A stretch of 64,000 bases of DNA, taken from Liolophura sinensis. Its lineage: Eukaryota; Mollusca; Polyplacophora; Chitonida; Chitonidae. The stretch spans positions 1 through 64,000 of the forward strand of contig NW_027018140.1 in NCBI RefSeq assembly GCF_032854445.1, read 5' to 3'. The position numbers and the translations under genes were made by a program. The notes beneath the pieces were generated by a model that saw only the letters and a list, made by a program, of their open reading frames with translations, was not told where the DNA came from and did no database searches. Of the stretch, positions 49,628 to 61,598 are shown piece by piece (positions within the stretch are counted from its first letter, which is position 1; the number at the start of each line of letters is the position of its first letter).

Positions 49628-51723
49628 TCCGCATCTTTTGGCACCTTATTCATGTGGGTCTGTGGTCAGTTGTACTTTTTACAGCAGACTGTATCAAGTA
49701 CCTTGTGTTTTTTATGTACAAATGGTCTGGTCTTTCTACACATAGATAAAGACATTGAGATTGTCTTGGACTAAGAAGTAAGACAATTGCTGGGTGAGTT
49801 AAATGGGCTTAGCCCAAAGATTTTAGGTCTTTTGGGCTACCGAAGGGCACATAACTTATAGTCAAAAGTTGAATATTGTAATGACCAGTCGCGATTGTAC
49901 AGAGTACAGTGTAGCCGATTTCAATTAACAAAAAGACCTGGTAAAAATGCAAAAGTGGATAAATTGTTCCAGTGCTGCTGGTAAGAGGCTAATCCGACGT
50001 ATTTTGTGACGACAAATCGAATGGTGCAAACTGCGTTGCTCCCCGACCAATACTTTTGCCTGTAGCGACAATTGAATGATCATTTATGTCATAATCACGT
50101 GCCCAGCAACGGCTCTTACTCCATGGAAACCAGGGAAATTTGCAATTTTTCAACAGCTGCCGATGCCTGGCTCAATTCCGCATCTTTTGGCACCTTACTG
50201 AAGTGGGTCAGTGTTCAGTTGTACTTTTTACAGCAGACTGTATCAAGTACCTTGTGTTTCTCACGTACAAATGGTGTGGTTTTTCTACACGTAGATAAAG
50301 ACATTGAGATTGTCTTGCACTTAGAAGTAAGACAAATGCTGGGTGAGTTAAATGGGCTGAGCCCAAAGATTTCAGGTCTTCTGGGCTACCGAAGGGCACA
50401 TAACTTATAGTCAAAAGTTGAATATAGTAATGACCAGTCGCGATTGTACAGAGTACAGTGTAGCCGATTTCAATTAACAAAAAGACAAGGCAAAAATGCA
50501 AAACTGCGAAAACTGTTCCAGTGCTGCTGGTAAAAGGCTAATCCGACGTATTTTGTGACGAGAAATCGAATGGTGCAAACTGCGTTGCTCTCCGACCAAT
50601 ACGTTTGGCTGTAGCGACAATTGAATGACCATTTATGTCATAATCACGTGCCCAGCAACGACTCTTACTCCATGGAAACCAGGGAAATTTGCAATTTTTC
50701 AACAGCTGCCGATGCCTGTCTCAATTCCGCATCTTTTGGCACCTTACTGAAGTGGGTCAGTGTTCAGTTGTACTTTTTACAGCAGACTGTATCAAGTACC
50801 TTGTGTTTATCACGTACAAATGGTGTGGTTTTTCTACACGTAGATAAAGACATTGAGATTGTCTTGCACTTAGAAGTAAGGCAATTGCTGGGTGAGTTAA
50901 ATGGGCTGAGCCGAAATATTTTGACGTCTTCTGGGCTACCGAAGGGCACATAACTTATAGTCAAAAGTTGAATATAGTAATGACCAGTCGCGATTGTATA
51001 GAGTACAGTGTAGCCGATTTCAATTAACAAAAATACCAGGCAAAAATGCAAAAGTGGAAAAACTGTTCCAGTGCTGCTGGTAAGAGGCTAATCCGACGTA
51101 TTTTGTGACGAGAAATCGAATGGTGCAAACCGCGTTGCTCTCCGACCAATACTTTTGGCTGTAGCGACAATTCAATAATCATTGATGTCATAATCACGTG
51201 CCCAGCAACGGCTCTTACTCCATGGAAACCAGGGATATTTGCAATATTTTAACAGCTGCCGATGCCTGGCCCAATTCCGCATCTTTTGGCACCTTATAAA
51301 TGTGGGTCAGTGTTTAGTTGTACATTTTACAGCAGACTGTATCAAGTACCTTGTGTTTTTTATGTACAAATGGTGTGGTTTTTCTACACGTAGATAAAGA
51401 CATTGAGATTGTCTTGGACTTAGAAGTAAGACAATTGCTGGGTGAGTTAAATGGGCTTAGCCCAAAGATTTGACGTCTTCTGGGCTACCGAAGGGCACAT
51501 AACTTATAGTCAAAAGTTGAATATAGTAATGACCAGTTGCGATTGTACAGAGTACAGTGTAGCCGATTTCAATTAACAAAAAGACCAGGCAAAAATGCAA
51601 TAGTGGAAAAATTGTTCCAGTGCTGCTGGTAAGAGGCTAATCCGACGTATTTTGTGACGACAAATCGAATGGTGCAAACTGCGTTGCTCTCCGACCAATA
51701 CTTTTGCCTGTAGCGACAATTGA
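49527..51723 (+). repeat. 4-monomer repeat, copy 1 (o-o-D-C)
   Basis: Monomers at 49527, 50076, 50625 and 51175 recur at 51724, 52273, 52822 and 53372, offset 2,197. Shared private markers are GGGATAATTGCTAT, TTTTAGGTCTTTTGGG, CCTGGTAAAAATGC with GTGGATAAATTG, GTTGCTCCCCGACC, GACAAATGCTGGG, GTAAAAGGCTAATCC and GCAATAGTGG. Confidence 0.88.
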
Positions 51724-52272
51724 ATGATCATTTATGTCATAATCACGTGCCCAGCAACGGCTCTTACTCCATGGAAACCAGGGATAATTGCTATTTTTCA
51801 ACAGCTGCCGATGCCTGGCCCAATTCCGCATCTTTTGGCACCTTATTCATGTGGGTCTGTGGTCAGTTGTACTTTTTACAGCAGACTGTATCAAGTACCT
51901 TGTGTTTTTTATGTACAAATGGTCTGGTCTTTCTACACATAGATAAAGACATTGAGATTGTCTTGGACTAAGAAGTAAGACAATTGCTGGGTGAGTTAAA
52001 TGGGCTTAGCCCAAAGATTTTAGGTCTTTTGGGCTACCGAAGGGCACATAACTTATAGTCAAAAGTTGAATATTGTAATGACCAGTCGCGATTGTACAGA
52101 GTACAGTGTAGCCGATTTCAATTAACAAAAAGACCTGGTAAAAATGCAAAAGTGGATAAATTGTTCCAGTGCTGCTGGTAAGAGGCTAATCCGACGTATT
52201 TTGTGACGACAAATCGAATGGTGCAAACTGCGTTGCTCCCCGACCAATACTTTTGCCTGTAGCGACAATTGA
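51724..52272 (+). repeat. Hybrid monomer at the 4-monomer repeat junction
   Basis: The head and upstream tail match the monomer at 48978 (GACGACAAATCG, AAACTGCG, TTGCCTGTAGCGAC). From GGGATAATTGCTAT at about 51,780 it matches the monomer at 49527. The switch is between about 51,718 and 51,785. It is the junction that created the second copy of the 4-monomer repeat. Confidence 0.83.
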
Positions 52273-53923
52273 ATGATCATTTATGTCATAATCACGTGCC
52301 CAGCAACGGCTCTTACTCCATGGAAACCAGGGAAATTTGCAATTTTTCAACAGCTGCCGATGCCTGGCTCAATTCCGCATCTTTTGGCACCTTACTGAAG
52401 TGGGTCAGTGTTCAGTTGTACTTTTTACAGCAGACTGTATCAAGTACCTTGTGTTTCTCACGTACAAATGGTGTGGTTTTTCTACACGTAGATAAAGACA
52501 TTGAGATTGTCTTGCACTTAGAAGTAAGACAAATGCTGGGTGAGTTAAATGGGCTGAGCCCAAAGATTTCAGGTCTTCTGGGCTACCGAAGGGCACATAA
52601 CTTATAGTCAAAAGTTGAATATAGTAATGACCAGTCGCGATTGTACAGAGTACAGTGTAGCCGATTTCAATTAACAAAAAGACAAGGCAAAAATGCAAAA
52701 CTGCGAAAACTGTTCCAGTGCTGCTGGTAAAAGGCTAATCCGACGTATTTTGTGACGAGAAATCGAATGGTGCAAACTGCGTTGCTCTCCGACCAATACG
52801 TTTGGCTGTAGCGACAATTGAATGACCATTTATGTCATAATCACGTGCCCAGCAACGACTCTTACTCCATGGAAACCAGGGAAATTTGCAATTTTTCAAC
52901 AGCTGCCGATGCCTGTCTCAATTCCGCATCTTTTGGCACCTTACTGAAGTGGGTCAGTGTTCAGTTGTACTTTTTACAGCAGACTGTATCAAGTACCTTG
53001 TGTTTATCACGTACAAATGGTGTGGTTTTTCTACACGTAGATAAAGACATTGAGATTGTCTTGCACTTAGAAGTAAGGCAATTGCTGGGTGAGTTAAATG
53101 GGCTGAGCCGAAATATTTTGACGTCTTCTGGGCTACCGAAGGGCACATAACTTATAGTCAAAAGTTGAATATAGTAATGACCAGTCGCGATTGTATAGAG
53201 TACAGTGTAGCCGATTTCATTAACAAAAATACCAGGCAAAAATGCAAAAGTGGAAAAAACTGTTCCAGTGCTGCTGGTAAGAGGCTAATCCGACGTATTT
53301 TGTGACGAGAAATCGAATGGTGCAAACCGCGTTGCTCTCCGACCAATACTTTTGGCTGTAGCGACAATTCAATAATCATTGATGTCATAATCACGTGCCC
53401 AGCAACGGCTCTTACTCCATGGAAACCAGGGATATTTGCAATATTTTAACAGCTGCCGATGCCTGGCCCAATTCCGCATCTTTTTGGCACCTTATAAATG
53501 TGGGTCAGTGTTTAGTTGTACATTTTACAGCAGACTGTATCAAGTACCTTGTGTTTTTTATGTACAAATGGTGTGGTTTTTCTACACGTAGATAAAGACA
53601 TTGAGATTGTCTTGGACTTAGAAGTAAGACAATTGCTGGGTGAGTTAAATGGGCTTAGCCCAAAGTGATTTGACGTCTTCTGGGCTACCGAAGGGCACAT
53701 AACTTATAGTCAAAAGTTGAATATAGTAATGACCAGTTGCGATTGTACAGAGTACAGTGTAGCCGATTTCAATTAACAAAAAGACCAGGCAAAATGCAAT
53801 AGTGGAAAAATTGTTCCAGTGCTGCTGGTAAGAGGCTAATCCGACGTATTTTGTGACGGACAAATCGAATGGTGCAAACTGCGTTGCTCTCCGACCAATA
53901 CTTTTGCCTGTAGCGACAATTGA
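51724..53923 (+). repeat. 4-monomer repeat, copy 2 (o-o-D-C)
   Basis: Partner of 49,527-51,723. Its first monomer has the head of the monomer at 48978 (see hybrid entry at 51,724). From about 53,215 to its end it shows 1-base indels (for example CATTAAC, GGAAAAAACTG, CTTTTTGGC) where copy 1 is clean, probably sequencing or assembly error. Confidence 0.85.
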
Positions 53924-54545
53924 ATGATCATTTATGTCATAATCACGTGCCCAGCAACGGCTCTTACTCCATGGAAACCAGGGAAATTTGCAATTTTCAA
54001 CAGCTGCCGATGCCTGGCTCAATTCCGCATCTTTTGGCACCTTACTGAAGTGGGTCAGTGTTCAGTTGTACTTTTTACAGCAGACTGTATCAAGTACCTT
54101 GTGTTTCTCACGTACAAATGGTGTTGTTTTTCTACACGTAGATAAAGACATTGAGATTGTCTTGCACTTAGAAGTAAGGCAATGCTGGGTGAGTTAAATG
54201 GGCTTAGCCCAAAGATTTCAGGTCTTCTGGGCTACCGAAGGGCACATAACTTAAAGTCAAAAGTTGAATATAGTAATGACCAGTCCGCGATTGTACAGAG
54301 TACAGTGTAGCCGATTCAATTAACAAAAAGACCAGGCAAAAATGCAAAAGTGGAAAAACTGGTCCAGTGCTGCTGGTAAGAGGCTAATCCGACGTATTTT
54401 GTGTCGAGAAATCGAATGGTGCAATCCGCGTTGCTCTCCGACCAATACTTTTGGCTGTAGTGACAATTGAATGATCATTTATGTCATAATCACGTGCCCA
54501 GCAACGGCTCTTACTCCATGGAAACCAGGATATTTGCTATTTTTC
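53215..54545. other. Cluster of 1-2-base indels (probable assembly error)
   Basis: Single-base gains and losses follow one another: TTTCATTAAC near 53,215, GGAAAAAACTG, CTTTTTGGCACC near 53,480, CAAAGTGATTTG near 53,663, GGCAAAATGC, GACGGACAAATCG near 53,857, CAATTTTCAAC near 53,991, GGCAATGCTGG near 54,178, GTCCGCG near 54,284 and CCAGGATATTT near 54,526. The partner copies at 51.0-51.7 kb and 42.9-43.6 kb lack them. The cluster starts and stops abruptly. Confidence 0.7.
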
Positions 54546-55565
54546 AACAGCTGCCGATGCCTGGCCCAATTCCTCATCTTTTGGCACCTTATAATTGTGG
54601 GTCAGTGTTTAGTTGTACTTTTTACAGCAGACTGTATCAAGTACCTTGTGTTTTTCACGTACAAATGGTGTGGTTTTTCTACACGTAGATAAAGACATTG
54701 AGATTGTCTTGGACTTAGAAGTAAGGCAATTGCTGGGTGAGTTAAATGGGCTGAGCCCAAAGATTTCAGGTCTTCTGGGCTACCGAAGGGCACATAACTT
54801 ATAGTCAAAAGTTGAATATACTAATGACCAGTCGGGATTGTACAGTACAGTGTAGCCGATTTCAATTAACAAAAAGACCAGGTAAAAATGCAAAAGTGGA
54901 AAAACTGTTCAAGTGCTGCTGGTAAGAGGCTAATCCGACGTATTTTGTGACGAGAAATCGAATGGTGCAATCCGCGTTGCTCTCCGACCAATACGTTAGG
55001 CTGTAGCGACAATTGAATGATCATTTATGTCATAATCACGTGCCCAGCAACGGCTCTTACTCCATGGAAACCAGGGAAATTTGCAATTTTTCAACAGCTG
55101 CCGATGTCTGTCTCATTTCCGCATCTTTTGGCACCTTATTCATGTGGGTCTGTGGTCAGTTGTACTTTTTACAGCAGACTGTATCAAGTACCTTGTGTTT
55201 TTCACGTACAAATGGTGTGGTTTTTCTACACGTAGATAAAGACATTGAGATTGTCTTGGACTTAGAAGTAAGACAATTGCTGGGTGAGTTAAATGGGCTT
55301 GGCCCAAAGATTTCAGGTCTTCTGGGCTACCGAAGGGCACATAACTTATAGTCAAAAGTTGAATATAGTAATGACCAGTCGCGATTGTACAGAGTACAGT
55401 GTAGCCGATTTCAATTAACAAAAAGACCAGGCAAAAACGCAAAATTGGAAAAATTGTTCCAGTGCTGCTGGTAAGAGGCTAATCCGACGTATTTTGTGAC
55501 GAGAAATCGAATGGTGCAAACTGCGTTGCTCTCCGACCAATACTTTTGCCTGTAGCGACAATTGA
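53924..55565 (+). repeat. 3-monomer module, copy 2 (o-S-o)
   Basis: This repeats 42,941-44,585 at an offset of about 10,981 and carries all module markers. The first monomer has 1-base losses (CAATTTTCAAC, GGCAATGCTGGG) and a gain (GTCCGCGATTG) that the other copies lack. The third monomer ends in a tail with AAAACGCAAAATTGG, followed by a T monomer at 55566. Confidence 0.85.
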
Positions 55566-56114
55566 ATGATCATTTATGTCATAATTACGTGCACAGCAAC
55601 GGCTCTTACTCCATGGAAACCAGGGAAATTGGCAATTTTTCAACCGCTGCCGATACCTGGCCCAATTCCGCATCTTTTGGCACCTTATTCATGTGGGTCT
55701 GTGGTCAGTTGTACTTTTTACAGCAGACTGTATCAAGTACCTTGTGTTTTTTATGTACAAATGGTCTGGTCTTTCTACACATAGATAAAGACATTGAGAT
55801 TGTCTTGGACTAAGAAGTAAGACAATTGCTGGGTGAGTTAAATGGGCTTAGCCCAAAGATTTTAGGTCTTTTGGGCTACCGAAGGGCACATAACTTATAG
55901 TCAAAAGTTGAATATTGTAATAACCAGTCGCGATTGTACAGAGTACAGTGTACCCGATTTCAATTAACAAAAAGACCTGGTAAAAATGCAAAAGTGGATA
56001 AATTGTTCCAGTGCTGCTGGTAAGAGGCTAATCCGACGTATTTTGTGACGACAAATCGAATGGTGCAAACTGCGTTGCTCCCCGACCAATACTTTTGCCT
56101 GTAGCGACAATTGA

Positions 56115-58308
56115 ATGATCATTTATGTCATAATCACGTGCCCAGCAACGGCTCTTACTCCATGGAAACCAGGGAAATTTGCAATTTTTCAACAGCTGCC
56201 GATGCCTGGCTCAATTCCGCATCTTTGGCACCTTACTGAAGTGGGTCAGTGTTCAGTTGTACTTTTTACAGCAGACTGTATCAAGTACCTTGTGTTTCTC
56301 ACGTACAAATGGTGTGGTTTTTCTACACGTAGATAAAGACATTGAGATTGTCTTGCACTTAGAAGTAAGACAAATGCTGGGTGAGTTAAATGGGCTGAGC
56401 CCAAAGATTTCAGGTCTTCTGGGCTACCGAAGGGCACATAACTTATAGTCAAAAGTTGAATATAGTAATGACCAGTCGCGATTGTACAGAGTACAGTGTA
56501 GCCGATTTCAATTAACAAAAAGACAAGGCAAAAATGCAAAACTGCGAAAACTGTTCCAGTGCTGCTGGTAAGAGGCTAATCCGACGTATTTTGTGACGAG
56601 AAATCGAATGGTGCAAACCGCGTTGCTCTCCGACCAATACGTTTGGCTGTAGCGACAATTGAATGACCATTTATGTCATAATCACGTGCCCAGCAACGAC
56701 TCTTACTCCATGGAAACCAGGGAAATTTGCAATTTTTCAACAGCTGCCGATGCCTGTCTCAATTCCGCATCTTTTGGCACCTTACTGAAGTGGGTCAGTG
56801 TTCAGTTGTACTTTTTACAGCAGACTGTATCAAGTACCTTGTGTTTATCACGTACAAATGGTGTGGTTTTTCTACACGTAGATAAAGACATTGAGATTGT
56901 CTTGCACTTAGAAGTAAGGCAATTGCTGGGTGAGTTAAATGGGCTGAGCCGAAATATTTTGACGTCTTCTGGGCTACCGAAGGGCACATAACTTATAGTC
57001 AAAAGTTGAATATAGTAATGACCAGTCGCGATTGTATAGAGTACAGTGTAGCCGATTTCAATTAACAAAAAGACCAGGCAAAAATGCAAAAGTGGAAAAA
57101 CTGTTCCAGTGCTGCTGGTAAGAGGCTAATCCGACGTATTTTGTGTCGAGAAATCGAATGGTGCAATCCGCGTTGCTCTCCGACCAATACGTTTGGCTGT
57201 AGTGACAATTGAATGATCATTTATGTCATAATCACGTGCCCAGCAACGGCTCTTACTCCATGGAAACCAGGGATATTTGCTATTTTTCAACAGCTGCCGA
57301 TGCCTGGCCCAATTCCTCATCTTTTGGCACCTTATAATTGTGGGTCAGTGTTTAGTTGTACTTTTTACAGCAGACTGTATCAAGTACCTTGTGTTTTTCA
57401 CGTACAAATGGTGTGGTTTTTCTACACGTAGATAAAGACATTGAGATTGTCTTGGACTTAGAAGTAAGACAATTGCTGGGTGAGTTAAATGGGCTGAGCC
57501 CAAAGATTTCAGGTCTTCTGGGCTACCGAAGGGCACATAACATAGTCAAAAGTTGAATATAGTAATGACCAGTCGCGATTGTACAGAGTACACTCTAGCC
57601 GATTTCAATTAACAAAAAGACCAGGCAAAAACGCAAAATTGGAAAAATTGTTCCAGTGCTGCTGGTAAGAGGCTAATCCGACGTATTTTGTGACGAGAAA
57701 TCGAATGGTGCAAACTGCGTTGCTCTCTGACCAATACTTTTGCCTGTAGCGACAATTGAATGATCATTTATGTCATAATTACGTGCACAGCAACGGCTCT
57801 TACTCCATGGAAACCAGGGAAATTGGCAATTTTTCAACCGCTGCCGATACCTGGCCCAATTCCGCATCTTTTGGCACCTTATTCATGTGGGTCTGTGGTC
57901 AGTTGTACTTTTTACAGCAGACTGTATCAAGTACCTTGTGTTTTTTATGTACAAATGGTCTGGTCTTTCTACACATACATAAAGACATTGAGATTGTCTT
58001 GGACTAAGAAGTAAGACAATTGCTGGGTGAGTTAAATGGGCTTAGCCCAAAGATTTTAGGTCTTCTGGGCTACCGAAGGGCACATAACTTATAGTCAAAA
58101 GTTGAATATAGTAATGACCAGTCGCGAGTGTACAGAGTACAGTGTAGCCGATTTCAATTAACAAAAAGACCAGGCAAAAATGCAAAAGTGGAAAAACTGT
58201 TCCAGTGCTGCTGGTAAGAGGCTAATCCGACGTATTTTGTGACGAGAAATCGAATGGTGCAAACCGCGTTGCTCTCCGACCAATACGTTTGGCTGTAGCG
58301 ACAATTGA
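56115..58308 (+). repeat. 4-monomer module, copy 1 (o-D-M-T), offset 5,485
   Basis: Monomers at 56115, 56663, 57213 and 57760 are matched at 61599, 62148, 62698 (back half) and 63245. Private markers are CACATAACATAGTC (2 bp shorter than CACATAACTTATAGTC), CACTCTAGCC at 57,591 and 63,076, CTCTCTGACC near 57,722 and 63,207, and TTCAACCGCTGCC in the T monomer. The T monomer at 57760 has ACACATACATAAAG where others have ACACATAGATAAAG. Confidence 0.86.
57213..57759 (+). repeat. Monomer type M (547 bp), exemplar
   Basis: Type M is also 2 bp short, but through CACATAACATAGTC in place of CACATAACTTATAGTC (near 57,534, 61,373 and 63,019). Copies are at 57213, 61052 and 62698 (back half). All have CCTCATC and TTATAATTGTGGG as in type S, so M and S share a front half and differ in where 2 bp were lost. 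Confidence 0.88.
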
Positions 58309-58857
58309 ATGATCATTTATGTCATAATTACGTGCACAGCAACGGCTCTTACTCCATGGAAACCAGGGAAATTGGCAATTTTTCAACAGCTGCCGATACC
58401 TGGCCCAATTCCGCATCTTTTCGCACCTTATTCATGTGGGTCTGTGGTCAGTTGTACTTTTTACAGCAGACTGTATCAAGTACCTTGTGTTTTTTATGTA
58501 CAAATGGTGTGGTCTTTCTACACATAGATAAAGACATTGAGATTGTCTTGGACTTAGAAGTAAGACAATTGCTGGGTGAGTTAAATGGGCTTAGCCCAAA
58601 GATTTGACGTCTTCTGGGCTACCGAAGGGCACATAACTTATAGTCAAAAGTTGAATATAGTAATGACCAGTCGCGATTGTACAGAGTACAGTGTAGCCGA
58701 TTTCAATTAACAAAAAGACCAGGCAAAAATGCAAAAGTGGAAAAATTGTTCCAGTGCTGCTGGTAAGAGGCTAATCCGACGTATTTTGTGACGACAAATC
58801 GAATGGTGCAATCCGCGTTGCTCTCCGACCAATACTTTTGCCTGTAGCGACAATTGA

Positions 58858-60502
58858 ATGATCATTTATGTCATAATCACGTGCCCAGCAACGGCTCTTA
58901 CTCCATGGAAACCAGGGAAATTTGCAATTTTTCAACAGCTGCCGATGCCTGGCTCAATTCCGCATCTTTTGGCACCTTACTGAAGTGGGTCAGTGTTCAG
59001 TTGTACTTTTTACAGCAGACTGTATCAAGTACCTTGTGTTTCTCACGTACAAATGGTGTTGTTTTTCTACACGTAGATAAAGACATTGAGATTATCTTGC
59101 ACTTAGAAGTAAGGCAATTGCTGGGTGAGTTAAATGGGCTGAGCCCAAAGATTTCAGGTCTTCTGGGCTACCGAAGGGCACATAACTTATAGTCAAAAGT
59201 TGAATATAGTAATGACCAGTCGCGATTGTACAGAGTACAGTGTAGCCGATTTCAATTAACAAAAAGACCAGGCAAAAATGCAAAAGTGGAAAAACTGTTC
59301 CAGTGCTGCTGGTAAGAGGCTAATCCGACGTATTTTGTGTCGAGAAATCGAATGGTGCAATCCGCGTTGCTCTCCGACCAATACGTTTGGCTGTAGTGAC
59401 AATTGAATGATCATTTATGTCATAATCACGTGCCCAGCAACGGCTCTTACTCCATGGAAACCAGGGATATTTGCTATTTTTCAACAGCTGCCGATGCCTG
59501 GCCCAATTCCTCATCTTTTGGCACCTTATAATTGTGGGTCAGTGTTTAGTTGTACTTTTTACAGCAGACTGTATCAAGTACCTTGTGTTTTTCACGTACA
59601 AATGGTGTGGTTTTTCTACACGTAGATAAAGACATTGAGATTGTCTTGGACTTAGAAGTAAGACAATTGCTGGGTGAGTTAAATGGGCTGAGCCCAAAGA
59701 TTTCAGGTCTTCTGGGCTACCGAAGGGCACATAACTTATAGTCAAAAGTTGAATATACTAATGACCAGTCGGGATTGTACAGTACAGTGTAGCCGATTTC
59801 AATTAACAAAAAGACCAGGTAAAAATGCAAAAGTGGAAAAACTGTTCAAGTGCTGCTGGTAAGAGGCTAATCCGACGTATTTTGTGACGCGAAATCGAAT
59901 GGTGCAATCCGCGTTGCTCTCCGACCAATACGTTAGGCTGTAGCGACAATTGAATGATCATTTATGTCATAATCACGTGCCCAGCAACGGCTCTTACTCC
60001 ATGGAAACCAGGGAAATTTGCAATTTTTCAACAGCTGCCGATGTCTGTCTCATTTCCGCATCTTTTGGCACCTTATTCATGTGGGTCTGTGGTCAGTTGT
60101 ACTTTTTACAGCAGACTGTATCAAGTACCTTGTGTTTTTCACGTACAAATGGTGTGGTTTTTCTACACGTAGATAAAGACATTGAGGTTGTCTTGGACTT
60201 AGAAGTAAGACAATTGCTGGGTGAGTTAAATGGGCTTGGCCCAAAGATTTCAGGTCTTTTGGGCTACCGAAGGGCACATAACTTATAGTCAAAAGTTGAA
60301 TATAGTAATGACCAGTCGCGATTGTACAGAGTACAGTGTAGCCGATTTCAATTAACAAAAAGACCAGGCAAAAATGCAAAAGTGGAAAAACTGTTCCAGT
60401 GCTGCTGGTAAGAGGCTAATCCGACGTATTTTGTGACGAGAAATCGAATGGTGCAATCCGCGTTGCTCTCCGACCAATACGTTTGGCTGTAGCGACAATT
60501 GA
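58858..60502 (+). repeat. 3-monomer module, copy 3 (o-S-o)
   Basis: This repeats the module at 53,924-55,565 at an offset of 4,936 for its S monomer. ACGTTAGGCTG is at about 59,930 and GATGTCTGTCTCATTTCC at about 60,041. Private differences include GAGATTATCTTG near 59,091, GACGCGAAATCG near 59,886 and TGAGGTTGTC near 60,184. Confidence 0.85.
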
Positions 60503-61598
60503 ATGATCATTTATGTCATAATCACGTGCCCAGCAACGGCTCTTACTCCATGGAAACCAGGGAAATTTGCAATTTTTCAACAGCTGCCGATGCCTGGCTC
60601 AATTCCGCATCTTTTGGCACCTTACTGAAGTGGGTCAGTGTTCAGTTGTACTTTTTACAGCAGACTGTATCAAGTACCTTGTGTTTCTCACGTACAAATG
60701 GTGTTGTTTTTCTACACGTAGATAAAGACATTGAGATTGTCTTGCACTTAGAAGTAAGGCAATTGCTGGGTGAGTTAAATGGGCTTAGCCCAAAGATTTC
60801 AGGTCTTCTGGGCTACCGAAGGGCACATAACTTATAGTCAAAAGTTGAATATAGTAATGACCAGTCGCGATTGTACAGAGTACAGTGTAGCCGATTTCAA
60901 TTAACAAAAAGACAAGGCAAAAATGCAAAAGTGGAAAAACTGTTCCAGTGCTGCTGGTAAGAGGCTAATCCGACGTATTTTGTGTCGAGAAATCGAATGG
61001 TGCAATCCGCGTTGCTCTCCGACCAATACTTTTGGCTGTAGTGACAATTGAATGATCATTTATGTCATAATCACGTGCCCAGCAACGGCTCTTACTCCAT
61101 GGAAACCAGGGATATTTGCTATTTTTTAACAGCTGCCGATGCCTGGCCCAATTCCTCATCTTTTGGCACCTTATAATTGTGGGTCAGTGTTTAGTTGTAC
61201 TTTTTACAGCAGACTGTATCAAGTACCTTGTGTTTTTCACGTACAAATGGTGTGGTTTTTCTACACGTAGATAAAGACATTGAGATTGTCTTGGACTTAG
61301 AAGTAAGACAATTGCTGGGTGAGTTAAATGGGCTGAGCCCAAAGATTTCAGGTCTTCTGGGCTACCGAAGGGCACATAACATAGTCAAAAGTTGAATATA
61401 GTAATGACCAGTCGCGATTGTACAGAGTACAGTGTAGCCGATTTCAATTAACAAAAAGACCTGGTAAAAATGCAAAAGTGGATAAATTGTTCCAGTGCTG
61501 CTGGTAAGAGGCTAATCCGACGTATTTTGTGACGACAAATCGAATGGTGCAAACTGCGTTGCTCTCCGACCAATACTTTTGCCTGTAGCGACAATTGA

